DNA of 64,000 nucleotides from Desulfitobacterium_A nosdiversum (GCF_049860565.1 NZ_CP172056.1:434001-498000); one strand, 5' to 3'. Numbered from the stretch's first letter, positions 8,327 to 18,694 are shown. A program made the numbers and translations. The notes: generated by a model not told the origin, from the letters alone.

Positions 8327-10069
8327 TTATAACTTTTTACGGGCTGTATAGCTTGTATGCAGTAATTCGTGGGCCTTTTCGCCATAGGGTTTGCCCAGAA
8401 ATTCATCGTACAAAGCGAGTATTTCCTTATTTTCATGGGACTTGCGGATCGGCTTATCCCGATCTTCTTTATATAAACCCTCTGCTCTTGCTTTAAGAAT
8501 CTCAATATTTCCATGGTGATAAGGCTGTCCGCCTCCGCCAATGCACCCTCCGGGGCAGGCCATAATTTCAATGGCATCCAGCTGGCATTCTCCAGCTCTG
8601 ATACCTTCAAGGATCGTGCGGGCATTACCTAACCCATGAGCAACCCCGATTTTCAGAGTACGCCCATTGATCGTGACTTTTGCAGATTTAACTCCTTCCA
8701 TTCCGCGTAAACTTTCAAATTCAACATTTTCCAGAGTAGATCCGGTCAGCCATTCATACGCCGTTCTCAAAGCAGCTTCGATAACACCGCCGGTTGTTCC
8801 GAAAATAACGGATGCTCCGCTCGATTCACCCAATGGCCGGTCGAAGTCCTCATCTTTTAAAGATTTAAAATCAATTCCCGCTTCATGAATCATTCTTCCG
8901 AGCTCACGTGTGGTTATGACAATATCCACATCCGGTATTTCCGGTTTAATCGCTAATTCCGGACGGGCGGCTTCATATTTTTTGGCGACACAGGGCATAA
9001 CCGATACCACAACCATATCTTTTGGATCAATTCCCATCTTACCTGCTAAATACGTTTTAGCGATAACCCCAAACATTTCATGAGGAGATTTGCAGCTGGA
9101 GGGAATATCCAACAGATCAGGAAACTGATGCTCAAAGAATTTAACCCAACCCGGACAGCAGCTTGTCAGAATCGGAAGAGTCTCCTCATGTTTCAAGCGA
9201 TGAGCCAATTCAGAGGCCTCTTCCATAATCGTTAAATCCGCCGCGAAATCCGTATCGAAAACTTTATCAAAGCCTAATCTTCTTAAGGCTGCAACCATTT
9301 TCCCCGTAACAACCGTACCGGGTTCTTCACCAAATAATTCTCCTAAAGCGACGCGGACTGCAGGAGCGGTTTGAACAATAACTGTTTTCTTCGGATTATT
9401 AAGTTCACGCCACACCTTTCCGACATGATCGACTTCAGTTAAAGCCCCGGTAGGACAAACGGCCAAGCATTGCCCGCAGAAAGTGCAGGCTGTATCAATT
9501 AAAGATCGGCCAAAAGCAGGCTGAACGACCGTATGGAAACCGCGGCCTGATCCGGAGTAAACTCCAACCGTTTGCACTTCAGTACACATCGTTTCACAGC
9601 GGCGGCACATAATACATTTATTGGGATCTCTGACGATGGAGTAACTTGAAGTATCTTTGGGATGGTTTGTTTCCTCTCCTTCAAAAGGAATCCCTCTTAC
9701 CCCTAATTCAGCTGCAAGTTTTTGAAGTTCACAATCTAAGTTTTTAGCACAAGTAAGACACGATTTCGGATGATCCGATAAAAGGAGTTCAACCATTGTA
9801 CGGCGAGCCTCAATTGCCCGGTGAGTTTCCGTTTTTACAACCATTCCTTCAGCAACGGGAGTGGAGCAGGAAGGAGCTAAGTTTCGTCTTCCTTCAACTT
9901 CGACCATACAAACACGGCAAGAGGCGATATGATTATTCATTTTCATCTCATGAAGATTAAGGTAACAAAGGGTCGGAATATTTATATTAACAGAACTGGC
10001 TGCTTCTAAGATCGTAGTCCCTTCTGGTACAGTAACAGCCATACCATTAATCGTTAGATTTATTGCCAT
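8327..10069 (-). CDS. hndD: [FeFe] hydrogenase catalytic subunit (HndD/HydA type)
   Basis: Interconverts protons and H2. The N-terminal 2Fe-2S plant-ferredoxin domain is followed by the His-ligated cluster motif (HPKSCLTC), two 4Fe-4S motifs (CIMCRRC...C, CTFCGQC...C) and the H-cluster domain with its three signatures TSCCPGW, MPCVAKK and CPGGCIGGGG. At 580 residues it matches HndD of NADP-reducing and HydA of electron-bifurcating hydrogenases. It is the last of three genes (E-, F- and H-cluster subunits), so the complex probably couples NAD(P)H and ferredoxin to H2. No Tat or Sec signal is seen, so it is cytoplasmic. The start follows GGAGGGA. Confidence 0.94.
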   Translation of the reverse strand: MAINLTINGMAVTVPEGTTILEAASSVNINIPTLCYLNLHEMKMNNHIASCRVCMVEVEGRRNLAPSCSTPVAEGMVVKTETHRAIEARRTMVELLLSDHPKSCLTCAKNLDCELQKLAAELGVRGIPFEGEETNHPKDTSSYSIVRDPNKCIMCRRCETMCTEVQTVGVYSGSGRGFHTVVQPAFGRSLIDTACTFCGQCLAVCPTGALTEVDHVGKVWRELNNPKKTVIVQTAPAVRVALGELFGEEPGTVVTGKMVAALRRLGFDKVFDTDFAADLTIMEEASELAHRLKHEETLPILTSCCPGWVKFFEHQFPDLLDIPSSCKSPHEMFGVIAKTYLAGKMGIDPKDMVVVSVMPCVAKKYEAARPELAIKPEIPDVDIVITTRELGRMIHEAGIDFKSLKDEDFDRPLGESSGASVIFGTTGGVIEAALRTAYEWLTGSTLENVEFESLRGMEGVKSAKVTINGRTLKIGVAHGLGNARTILEGIRAGECQLDAIEIMACPGGCIGGGGQPYHHGNIEILKARAEGLYKEDRDKPIRKSHENKEILALYDEFLGKPYGEKAHELLHTSYTARKKL

Positions 10070-10084
10070 CTTTCTATCCCTCCA

Positions 10085-11980
10085 TTACTTCTTAATCACC
10101 GCATTAAAGCGACAATTGCTGAAACAAATTCCACATTTAATACAGCGTTGCTGGTCAATAACATGTTTACTGCGCGGTGAACCTGTAATACATTGTTGAG
10201 GGCAGTTTCGAGCGCAAAGTGTACATCCGCTGCAATCATCCGTTATTTCATACTGGAGTAAATGAGTACACGCTCCTGCCGGGCATTTTTTATCGACAAC
10301 ATGAGCAATATATTCATCCCGGAAATATTTGAGCGTGGAGAGCACAGGATTCGGAGCACTCTGTCCTAATCCGCACAACGCTGTATCTTTAATGATCGTT
10401 GCCAGATGTTCAAGTTTATCTAAATCCTCTAATGTCCCTTTACCCTCTGTAATCTTGGTCAATATTTCATGCAAGCGCTTGGTCCCAATACGACAAGCTG
10501 TGCAGCGGCCGCATGACTCATCGACCGTGAACTCTAAGAAGAACTTAGCAATGTTCACCATACAATTATCTTCATCCATTACAATAAGTCCGCCGGAACC
10601 CATCATTGAGCCAATTGAAGATAAGGACTCATAATCAATAGGAATATCTAAATATTGCGCAGGAATACAGCCTCCTGATGGTCCCCCTGTTTGAGCCGCT
10701 TTAAATTCTTTATGATTTTTGATTCCGCCACCGATATGATAAAGAATTTCTCTGAGCGTTGTCCCCATTGGAACTTCAACAAGACCTACATTATTCACTT
10801 TACCTGCTAAGGCAAAAACCTTTGTTCCTTTGCTCTTTTCAGTTCCAATACCCGCGAACCAGTCCGCTCCTTTAAGAATAATGGGCGGTATATTGGCAAA
10901 TGTTTCAACATTATTAACACTTGTCGGTTTACCCCATAATCCGCTGACAGCCGGGAAAGGAGGCTTAACTGTAGGCTCGCCGCGCTTTCCTTCGATGGAA
11001 TGGATTAAGGCTGTTTCTTCACCGCAGACAAAAGCACCCGCACCATATTTCAGCTCAATATCAAACGAGAAACCGCTTCCCAGAATATCCTCACCTAATA
11101 ATCCACATTCTCTTGCTTGTCCGATTGCAATCTGCAAACGTTTGATCGCCAGAGGATATTCAGCCCGAATATAAACATAACCCTTAGAAGCACCAATCGT
11201 ATAGCCTGCAATGGCCATGGCTTCAAGGACACTATGCGGATCACCCTCGAGGATCGATCGGTCCATAAATGCCCCTGGGTCACCTTCATCGGCATTACAG
11301 ATAATATACTTCTGATCAGATTGGCTTTTACGGGTAAGCTCCCATTTAACGCCGGTTGGGAATCCGCCGCCTCCGCGTCCGCGCAGCCCAGATCTTTTAA
11401 GAGTATCGATCACCTGCTCAGGGCTATACGCGTTGAGAATTTTACCGAGGGCCTGATAACCGTCAACAGCAATACATTCACGAATATCTTCCGGTGCGAT
11501 AAAACCGCAGTTTCTAAGGGCAATCCGTTCTTGAAGGCTATAAAACGGCAAGTCTGCTTTAAGCTTTTTCTGGCTTGATGGATCTTCAAAAAGCAAGCGT
11601 TCTACAACTTCTCCATGGATAAGATGCGAATCAATGATCTCTTTAACATCTTTTACACTCACTCTTGTATAAAAAACATTGTCCGGAAAAACTTTGACAA
11701 TCGGTCCCTGTTCACAAAAGCCAAAGCAACCTGAAGCAATAACTTTAATTTGATCCGCCAAGCCTCGACTTTCGAGTTCCGATTGAAAAAGCTGAACAAT
11801 TACTTCACTCTCGGAGGAATGACAGCCTGTTCCGCCGCAGCAGCAGACATGTATTTTATGCGGGTCATCTATAAATTTGCTTAAATCGTCTTCCGTCCCT
11901 GTACTTTCTCTGACTTGTACTAATGGCCAAAATTTATTCTTTAATGTTATGAGTTCATCTAAGCTTTTAATTTTTTCCAT
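10085..11980 (-). CDS. hndC: NADH-binding flavoprotein subunit of hydrogenase (HndC/HydB, NuoF-like)
   Basis: A 631-residue subunit carrying NAD(P)H, FMN and Fe-S clusters. The order is an N-terminal thioredoxin-like 2Fe-2S domain (CCCGGTGC), the NuoF FMN/NADH core with GLRGRGGGGFPTGVKW near residue 195, the SLBB region, the C-terminal NuoF 4Fe-4S site (ESCGRCTACRIG), and two extra 4Fe-4S ferredoxin motifs at the C terminus. This is the HydB layout of bifurcating trimeric hydrogenases. It is preceded by the NuoE-like subunit and followed by the catalytic subunit, with gaps of about 15 bases. The ATG follows AGGAGTG. Confidence 0.93.
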   Translation of the reverse strand: MEKIKSLDELITLKNKFWPLVQVRESTGTEDDLSKFIDDPHKIHVCCCGGTGCHSSESEVIVQLFQSELESRGLADQIKVIASGCFGFCEQGPIVKVFPDNVFYTRVSVKDVKEIIDSHLIHGEVVERLLFEDPSSQKKLKADLPFYSLQERIALRNCGFIAPEDIRECIAVDGYQALGKILNAYSPEQVIDTLKRSGLRGRGGGGFPTGVKWELTRKSQSDQKYIICNADEGDPGAFMDRSILEGDPHSVLEAMAIAGYTIGASKGYVYIRAEYPLAIKRLQIAIGQARECGLLGEDILGSGFSFDIELKYGAGAFVCGEETALIHSIEGKRGEPTVKPPFPAVSGLWGKPTSVNNVETFANIPPIILKGADWFAGIGTEKSKGTKVFALAGKVNNVGLVEVPMGTTLREILYHIGGGIKNHKEFKAAQTGGPSGGCIPAQYLDIPIDYESLSSIGSMMGSGGLIVMDEDNCMVNIAKFFLEFTVDESCGRCTACRIGTKRLHEILTKITEGKGTLEDLDKLEHLATIIKDTALCGLGQSAPNPVLSTLKYFRDEYIAHVVDKKCPAGACTHLLQYEITDDCSGCTLCARNCPQQCITGSPRSKHVIDQQRCIKCGICFSNCRFNAVIKK

Positions 11981-11994
11981 TACATTTCACTCCT

Positions 11995-12474
11995 TTAGCT
12001 GTAGCTGGCAAGGATCCCTTTAATTTGTTCTGGTTTTAAACGGCCGTATACTTTTCCGTCGACGATCATTACCGGTGCCAAACCACATGCCCCAACACAA
12101 CGAAGAGCATCAAGTGTGAAATTATTATCTTTCGTTGTCTCACCTGGCTTTAATCCTAACTGCCTATCCAGCTCACTAAGAAGTCTTTCCGCGCCTCTAA
12201 CGTAACACGCTGTTCCAGTACAAACATTAATGACATGCTTACCGCGAGGTTTAGTCGTGAAAAATGAATAAAAGCTTACAACCCCTGATACTTCTGAAGA
12301 TGGAATGTTAAGTTTGTCCGCAATTCGTAACTGTAGATCTTCGGGTAAATAACCAAACAATTCTTGAGCCTTATGAAGCACCGCAATAAGATTTCCCCTC
12401 TTATCAGGGAGATGTTCTATAAATTGATCTAATTCATAAAATTTATCCTCTAAAACCAAATTCTCACAAGACAT
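11995..12474 (-). CDS. hndA: NuoE-like 2Fe-2S subunit of hydrogenase (HndA/HydC)
   Basis: About 159 residues with the thioredoxin-fold 2Fe-2S signature CTGTACYVRG...CVGACGLAP, the NuoE/HndA family. It passes electrons between the flavoprotein subunit and the rest of the trimeric hydrogenase. I place the start at the ATG at 12474, preceded by GAGGGTGG; the frame runs 23 codons further upstream without a better signal. It is first in the operon. The TauE/SafE gene upstream is divergent, so the intergenic region 12475-12767 probably holds both promoters, but I see no confident operator there. Confidence 0.92.
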   Translation of the reverse strand: MSCENLVLEDKFYELDQFIEHLPDKRGNLIAVLHKAQELFGYLPEDLQLRIADKLNIPSSEVSGVVSFYSFFTTKPRGKHVINVCTGTACYVRGAERLLSELDRQLGLKPGETTKDNNFTLDALRCVGACGLAPVMIVDGKVYGRLKPEQIKGILASYS

Positions 12475-12767
12475 ATTTTCCACCCTCTCATAGTTTAAAA
12501 TTTTGGGAAACTTGCTTAAGATTGTGCTTGCTATTTCATTCACAATTATATATAGCGCTATTCATTTTGTCTATAGCTTAGAAATACTGCGAAATAATCT
12601 TTATTTTCTCTAAATATAGACTTTTGAAAACTGAGTATAATCAATAACTATTATGAGTTTATTCAAAAAATAGCATTCTTCCATTTAACTTCGTACTTCA
12701 CTTAATCAGTAATTATTATTATATTATTTATTCTTCTAATTTCCTTTAAATAAAAACAAGGGGTATA

Positions 12768-13517
12768 ATGAATATGGATTTAATAGAGACAGGGGCCCTT
12801 CTAATGAATACACTTGCTTTAACTGCAATCGTCTTCGTTGCTTCAACTTTGCAAGCCGCTACTGGATTCGGATTCGCCATTATGGCCACACCGTTCCTTC
12901 TTCTATTATTTGATGCCCATAATGCAATTCAATTAAATATCATCCTTTCTCTCATTATTTCTCTGATCATGGTATATAATGTTCGCCATGAAATCGATTT
13001 GAAAATCCTGAGCCATTTAATCAAGGGCGGGTTAATCGGAGTTATCCCCGGACTCTTAGTATTTACCTTCCTTGACATCCGGCCTTTAAAAATATTGGTA
13101 AGTATACTTATTCTTATTTCAACGGGTCTACTCATTGCTAAAATTAAATTAAAACAAAGCAATCTAAAAGAACTAGTTACCGGAATGTTTTCCGGTTCAC
13201 TGACAACAAGTATAGGCATGCCTGGACCGCCATTGATGATTTATTTTGCAGGTGCAGAAGTCGATAAGGCAACGATCCGCGCTACAACACTTGCCTATTT
13301 TATATTTGTTAGTTTAATTACATTCTTGCTTCAATTTATCGTGTATCATAGCTCCTCTATCCTTTGGAAATCCACCTTATGGTCTATACCTTTCGTTATC
13401 CTCGGGATATTGTTAGGGCAATGGTTATATGCACGACTGAATCAGCGCTTTTTACAAAGGATAATTTATTTACTCTTACTGACGACAGGTCTGTACCTTT
13501 TGTTTACAACAATATAA
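12768..13517 (+). CDS. TauE/SafE (TSUP) family membrane transporter
   Basis: 249 residues with about seven or eight hydrophobic segments and the two half-repeats of the TSUP family; the GMPGPP motif near residue 150 is characteristic. Members export sulfite or sulfoacetate, or move other small organic anions. With a sulfite-reducing locus and a possible sulfonate importer in the window, an organosulfur or sulfite role is attractive but unproven. It is a single gene with AAGGGG before the ATG, closed by a perfect bidirectional terminator. Confidence 0.85.
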   Translation: MNMDLIETGALLMNTLALTAIVFVASTLQAATGFGFAIMATPFLLLLFDAHNAIQLNIILSLIISLIMVYNVRHEIDLKILSHLIKGGLIGVIPGLLVFTFLDIRPLKILVSILILISTGLLIAKIKLKQSNLKELVTGMFSGSLTTSIGMPGPPLMIYFAGAEVDKATIRATTLAYFIFVSLITFLLQFIVYHSSSILWKSTLWSIPFVILGILLGQWLYARLNQRFLQRIIYLLLLTTGLYLLFTTI

Positions 13518-13555
13518 AAAAGTCCGCACCTTCAATTGAAGGTGCGGACTTTTTT
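13516..13555. terminator. bidirectional terminator
   Basis: A perfect 40-base palindrome, with A6 on the left, a GTCCGCACCTTCAA arm and T6 on the right, lies between the convergent TSUP gene and the first GRE activase gene. It serves both strands. Confidence 0.93.
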
Positions 13556-13562
13556 ATATATC

Positions 13563-14495
13563 TTAATTAATAGAATTTGCAATTTCTTTTAGTTTTTTAA
13601 ACCTTTCCTCATCAAGTTGTACTCCCATTAGAGAATATTCCCTACCTAAATAATAATATTTCTGTTGGCCTAATCGATGATAAGGTAAAATTTCATACTT
13701 AACATTAGGCTTATCCCTGATAAAGCGAATAATTGCTTGGACATCTTCTTCAGAATCATTGAAACCCGGAATAATCGGTGTTCTAACAAGTTTGGGAAGA
13801 TTAGGAAACTCTATACAAAGTTTATTAAAATTATTTAATATAAGCTCATTTGAAACACCCGTAAAGTTTTTGTGTTTATCGGAATCTATGCATTTTATAT
13901 CCCAAATAACTGAGTTTAGATGTTGACATACTTTTTCGACGCTTGACCAATCCGCATAACCACATGTTTCGATCGTTGTTTTTATCCTTCTTCGTCTCGC
14001 TTCCTCTAGCGTTGCCGCAACAAAATCGGCTTGCATTAAAGGTTCGCCCCCACTAAAGGTTAATCCGCCACCTGAACGAGCATAAAAAATACTATCTTTT
14101 TCTACTTCTTTTAATACATCATCAACACTCGTAGGTTTTCCGAACACTTCCAAAGCTTTTGACGGGCAAACCTCTGCACAGAGTAAACACTCCTTACAAA
14201 CTTCCCGGTTGATTTCTGTTTTTAGATTCTCATTAGAAGAATCTATTTTAACAGCTCCATAGGGACATACTTCCGCGCATTTAAAACATGCCTTGGTTCC
14301 AATACACTTATTGGAGTTATATCCCAATTGCGGGTATCGTTCTTGTGATTCGGGATTACTACACCACTCACATCTTAACGGACAGCCCTTTACAAAAACA
14401 ATGGTTCGAATACCCGGACCGTCGTGTACAGAATAGTGTTGAATATTAAACACTAATCCAAGCTTATTTTTATCAAAAACAATCGTCTTTCCCAT
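13563..14495 (-). CDS. glycyl radical enzyme activating enzyme (radical SAM), module 1
   Basis: A 310-residue radical SAM protein that installs the glycyl radical on the adjacent GRE. The SAM-cluster motif is KGCPLRCEWCSNPE near residue 34 (CxxxCxxC). Two inserted 4Fe-4S ferredoxin motifs follow at about residues 60-115, as in activases of the glycerol dehydratase, CutD and HpdA type and unlike plain PflA. The gene lies 70 bases downstream of its GRE, with a hairpin between them. The start follows GGAGGGG. Confidence 0.92.
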   Translation of the reverse strand: MGKTIVFDKNKLGLVFNIQHYSVHDGPGIRTIVFVKGCPLRCEWCSNPESQERYPQLGYNSNKCIGTKACFKCAEVCPYGAVKIDSSNENLKTEINREVCKECLLCAEVCPSKALEVFGKPTSVDDVLKEVEKDSIFYARSGGGLTFSGGEPLMQADFVAATLEEARRRRIKTTIETCGYADWSSVEKVCQHLNSVIWDIKCIDSDKHKNFTGVSNELILNNFNKLCIEFPNLPKLVRTPIIPGFNDSEEDVQAIIRFIRDKPNVKYEILPYHRLGQQKYYYLGREYSLMGVQLDEERFKKLKEIANSIN

Positions 14496-14520
14496 TAAGG
14501 CCCCTCCTCATCATGAAGGA

Positions 14521-14550
14521 TGTAAGTCCTGCTGAATAGCAGGACTTACA
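14521..14550 (-). other. intercistronic hairpin between GRE 1 and its activase
   Basis: A perfect 13-bp stem (TGTAAGTCCTGCT with its complement) and a 4-base loop lie in the 70-base gap. No T run follows on the minus strand, so it is more likely an mRNA-stabilising or attenuating hairpin that keeps the GRE in excess over its activase than a full terminator. Confidence 0.6.
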
Positions 14551-14565
14551 CAGATTAGTAACGAT

Positions 14566-17043
14566 TTAGATTGTACTATGTTCTGTTCTGGCAATAATGT
14601 CATCTTGAAGATCTGGGGACAGTTCAACAAAATAGGCACTATAACCGGCAACCCGTACAATCAGCCCACGATATTTGTCAGGGTCTTTTTTAGCGGCAAT
14701 CAAAGTTTCTTTGTTGATAATATTAAATTGGATATGCCATAATTTTAAATCACACCATGTTCTGATAAAAGATACTAATTTCTCAGTTCCTTCTTCACCC
14801 GCTACACAAGAAGGACTTAATTTTAGATTTAATAAACGAGCAGCCCGTTCTCTATAATTATAGTTTTTCGAGTTAAAGTTTGACAAAAGGACAGCCGTGG
14901 GACCTTTGACGTCTGCGCCATGAGATGCCGAAGATCCGTCTGCAAGAGGTGTCCAGGCTTTTCGACCGTTCGGAGTTGCACTGACAACCTTACCAAAAGG
15001 AACGTGTGAAGTGAAAGGTACCAATCTAAGATCCAGATGAACTCCTAATTCTTTCGAATACTTCTTTGTAAATTCCAAGGCTTCTCTATCGATATCTTTG
15101 GCAATCGAATCTGGATACATATCGTTATTCCCATATTTCGGTGCATTGAGGACCATTTCGCGGATTGCTTCATAGCCTTCAAAGTTATTTTTAACCGCTA
15201 TAATCACTTCAGCCATTGTCAATTTTTTTTCTTCAAAGACTAATTTTTTAATAGCCGCTAAGGAGTCAACAACAGTTCCGTATCCAATCAATTCAAAGTA
15301 ACCTAAGTCAATACCACCCTCAATAACTGGTGTATGCAAATCTTTGTATGTCTCCATACAAAGGTCATGCATAGATGAACCTAGTGGTGTTGCAAAGTGT
15401 TTTGGCCGTAAATTGATAATAATTTGCTGTTGGATAAAAGCATGTTTAAGGAAGTTTGTTTGTTGAGCGAGATAAGCTTGCCAGAATTCCTCCCAAGTTT
15501 TAAATTTCGTCGGATCTCCAGTTTGGAGTCCAAGCTGCTCATCCCCGTATTTTAGCATTTTTCCGTTATAGAGCGTCATTTCAACAGCTGCGGCAAAATT
15601 GATATAAGGATTACCGCTGGTGTAGGTATCTCTGTTCGGCATTCTGCACTCGGAACAACCTGATACTGCATAATCATAGGCTTCCTCGAATTGAGCGCCC
15701 TTGGAAAGTAAGAGCGGAACAACTTCTTCGTCATTGATCAGTTTTGGGAAACCCGTTCCTTCCTTAATCGTTTCTGCCACTTCATAAAGATACCGTTCTG
15801 GAGAACGAGCATGGATTCGGGCTGCAAGGTCAGGATAGTTAAGAGGAAATTCCTGTTTTGATTTTAAGAATAAATAGGTAAGTTCATTGGTTGCATCATC
15901 TCCGGTCGGAGTTTGACCACCGACAGTTACCGCTTCCCAGTGTGCATATCCTTCATTGAAAGCCCCACCTGTTGGAGATAAGTACAAGTCAATAAATTGA
16001 GCCATTGCTACCCACATGCATTCAAGCAGCTCAATTGTTTCTTTATCTGTAATCTTACCTTCATCATGATCTTTTTTATAATAAGAATATAAATATTGGT
16101 CCATTCTCCCGTTAGAAATAATAGTACCCGTCTTTTGCTCAATTCTTGAAAACATCTGAGTAAACCATTGAGACTGCATAGCCTCGCGAAAATCCCGTGC
16201 TGGATTTTCCGGTACCCATTCACATCGCACCGCAATTTCTTGTAATTCCTTTTTCCTATTCGGATCGTTTTCCTTCTTCGCCATCTCGGCTGCTAATTTG
16301 GCATGCCTCTTCGCCCATAAGACAATAGCATCGCAGGTTATCATGATTGCTTCAAGGAAAGGCTTCTTTTCCATATTATCCACAGGACTCATGGGATCAA
16401 GCATTGCCAGTTTTTGTTGTGCCTCTTCTTTAATTCCTTTAAATCCTCTTTTAAGGATTTTTTCATAATCATGGACCCATTGAATAGAAGAGCGGAAAGA
16501 TGCGGTTTCATTTACAATAAATCTTGAACTCAAAAGATTTTTAGGGTCATACGTTAATTTTAACGTATCTTCAGGCAGAGCCTTTGCTAACTCTTCATGG
16601 AATGTTTTTCCTTTCCAATACGGAGCAACATCATTGATAATAATTTTTGCATCCTCCGGATCAATATTAAACGGAGACTCTACGCGTTTAGGCAGCTCCT
16701 CGATTGCCAGGCCTAAGAAATCGCCGTCAAGTTCAGGAAAAATAATCCCATAACGGCCTTGAACCCCAGCTCTACCCACGAGAAGCTGATGATCATCAAT
16801 ATAGACCGTAATATTCTCAGCCGTATGTTTTAAAGCTTTTGCCCATCTTAACACCAAAGGTTGACCTTCAGTTTCCTTAAAGGACTCCGTAAAATATCTA
16901 GCTCTTTCCACGTCAATTTTAGGGCGGAGATTTTGAAAACTTTGGAGGATTGTAAAAACCCTCTCACGTCCTTTAAAGCTTTTTTTCGCCACTTGTTCGT
17001 CTTGGAGTCTTTGCTCCTGAGGTGATAAACAACACGTTGTCAT
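14566..17043 (-). CDS. glycyl radical enzyme, diol dehydratase/CutC-like class, module 1
   Basis: 825 residues. The N-terminal PFL-like domain leads to the active-site motif SGCSECRMPN with Cys463 (thiyl radical) and Glu465 (general base or acid). The C-terminal glycyl loop is RVAGYSAYF with radical Gly800. The Cys-x-Glu pair is shared by eliminases such as propanediol dehydratase, CutC, hydroxyproline dehydratase and isethionate lyase, and by arylacetate decarboxylases; the substrate cannot be named. The start at 17043 follows AAGGAGA; the frame also extends to a TTG six codons earlier. It is co-directional with the MFS carrier upstream and the activase downstream. It looks closely related to the module 3 enzyme. 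Confidence 0.9.
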   Translation of the reverse strand: MTTCCLSPQEQRLQDEQVAKKSFKGRERVFTILQSFQNLRPKIDVERARYFTESFKETEGQPLVLRWAKALKHTAENITVYIDDHQLLVGRAGVQGRYGIIFPELDGDFLGLAIEELPKRVESPFNIDPEDAKIIINDVAPYWKGKTFHEELAKALPEDTLKLTYDPKNLLSSRFIVNETASFRSSIQWVHDYEKILKRGFKGIKEEAQQKLAMLDPMSPVDNMEKKPFLEAIMITCDAIVLWAKRHAKLAAEMAKKENDPNRKKELQEIAVRCEWVPENPARDFREAMQSQWFTQMFSRIEQKTGTIISNGRMDQYLYSYYKKDHDEGKITDKETIELLECMWVAMAQFIDLYLSPTGGAFNEGYAHWEAVTVGGQTPTGDDATNELTYLFLKSKQEFPLNYPDLAARIHARSPERYLYEVAETIKEGTGFPKLINDEEVVPLLLSKGAQFEEAYDYAVSGCSECRMPNRDTYTSGNPYINFAAAVEMTLYNGKMLKYGDEQLGLQTGDPTKFKTWEEFWQAYLAQQTNFLKHAFIQQQIIINLRPKHFATPLGSSMHDLCMETYKDLHTPVIEGGIDLGYFELIGYGTVVDSLAAIKKLVFEEKKLTMAEVIIAVKNNFEGYEAIREMVLNAPKYGNNDMYPDSIAKDIDREALEFTKKYSKELGVHLDLRLVPFTSHVPFGKVVSATPNGRKAWTPLADGSSASHGADVKGPTAVLLSNFNSKNYNYRERAARLLNLKLSPSCVAGEEGTEKLVSFIRTWCDLKLWHIQFNIINKETLIAAKKDPDKYRGLIVRVAGYSAYFVELSPDLQDDIIARTEHSTI

Positions 17044-17123
17044 GATCTTTTCTCCTTTCAAGTTGCGAAGTAATAATTTTTATCTAATTCACTTAAAAAA
17101 TCAGTGTATATAGTCATTAAAAT

Positions 17124-18443
17124 TTATGATGCTTTCTTCATGTTAGCCTGGGCGGATTCCAAGGCATGCTCGCTTTTATGAGTTCCAATCCACCAAGCTG
17201 AAAGTGCACTAACAGCTGCTGAAAACAGAACATAGTCACAGAGATAATTTGCACTCCCATTACCCACTTTGAGCAAGGCTGTAGCAACAATAGGTGTAAT
17301 CCCACTTGCAAATATTCCTGAAAATTGATAAACGAAGGAAACACCCGTATAACGTACTTTTGCATCAAAGAGTTCGGAGAATAAAGCCGCTTCAGGCCCA
17401 TATACGGCTGCATAGAAAATTCCTAAAGGAATAATAACTGCTAACCAAATGATCAAACTGCTTCCGCCATTTTTCATAAAATAAAACGACGGAAAAGCTG
17501 AGGCACCACAAATTATACTCGCAATCGCATAAACCTTTGTTCTGCCCAAGCGGTCAGAAAGGTAACCAAAAGCCGGTATGAAAAAGCACATCACAATAGC
17601 CGCAAGTGTTACCCCTAACAAAGCCTCAGAGCGATCAATTTTAACGGATTGCGTTAGATAAGTAATTGAGAACACACCAAATACATTGAAAAATACACCA
17701 TCAATATATCTTGCACCCATTCCAGCAATAATGTTGCCTGTATGATTACGCCACATTTCAAGAAACGGGGTTTTGACCACACCTTGCTCCTGTTTTATTT
17801 GTTGGAATTCAGGTGTATCGACTAAATTATTACGAATCCAGGTTCCAGCGACCACTAATATAATGCTGAGTGCGAATGCAATTCTCCAGCCATAGGCCAT
17901 AAATTGCTCATTGTTCAAAAATAATGATAAGAGACCGACAACGCCGGAGGATATGCATAATCCAATAGAAAGACCGATTTGCGGAAAACTTGCAAAGAAA
18001 CCACGCAATTTTGGCGGTGCATATTCATAAACCATAAGCACCGATCCGCCCCATTCTCCGCCTAAACCTAATCCTTGGACAACACGCAGAGTTAACAGAA
18101 TTATTGGCGCCCAAATTCCAATCTGGTTGTAAGTTGGGATTAAGGCTACCCCCACTGTCGAACACCCCATAATCATCATCGTCATAACGAGCATTTTTTT
18201 ACGTCCCAGTTTATCCCCAAAATGCCCGAAGACAATGCCGCCTATAGGGCGCGTGAGAAAACCAACCGCAAAGGTTACATAGGCAAGCAATGTTGAAATC
18301 GTTGGATCACCGGTCGGAAAATAGAGTTTATTAAAAACAATACCTGCGACGACTCCATATAAGAAGAAATCGTACCATTCGATCGTTGCGCCAATAAGAC
18401 TTGAAATAACTACTTTTTTAATGCGGGGATCATAGTTGCTCAT
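17124..18443 (-). CDS. MFS metabolite:H+ symporter (MHS family), module 1
   Basis: 439 residues and 12 predicted membrane segments. The N-terminal GATIEWYDFFLYG and the loop GHFGDKLGRKKML are classic for the MHS family (ShiA, ProP, citrate and dicarboxylate carriers), which imports organic acids with protons. It is the first gene downstream of a near-perfect sigma-54 promoter and is followed by GRE 1 and its activase, so it probably imports the GRE substrate. The ATG follows GGAGG. Confidence 0.9.
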   Translation of the reverse strand: MSNYDPRIKKVVISSLIGATIEWYDFFLYGVVAGIVFNKLYFPTGDPTISTLLAYVTFAVGFLTRPIGGIVFGHFGDKLGRKKMLVMTMMIMGCSTVGVALIPTYNQIGIWAPIILLTLRVVQGLGLGGEWGGSVLMVYEYAPPKLRGFFASFPQIGLSIGLCISSGVVGLLSLFLNNEQFMAYGWRIAFALSIILVVAGTWIRNNLVDTPEFQQIKQEQGVVKTPFLEMWRNHTGNIIAGMGARYIDGVFFNVFGVFSITYLTQSVKIDRSEALLGVTLAAIVMCFFIPAFGYLSDRLGRTKVYAIASIICGASAFPSFYFMKNGGSSLIIWLAVIIPLGIFYAAVYGPEAALFSELFDAKVRYTGVSFVYQFSGIFASGITPIVATALLKVGNGSANYLCDYVLFSAAVSALSAWWIGTHKSEHALESAQANMKKAS

Positions 18444-18694
18444 TTATTAGGCCTCCATCTCTTTACTTGTCCCTGCGATATCATGAACACAAATAAATAC
18501 ATCTATTATCGTAAATGATCACTAAAAGTAAATGAGTTGAACTGAGACTTAACGATTAACCAGCTTACTATGAATGAGAATGAATTCCTGGATTTTTTAT
18601 TGCGTTTACTCCCCCTTATAATCATTCTTTTCAAGTTTGGTATAAAAGGTATACATACCCCCTTATTATTTATTTGCGCTCTAAAGTTTCTTAT

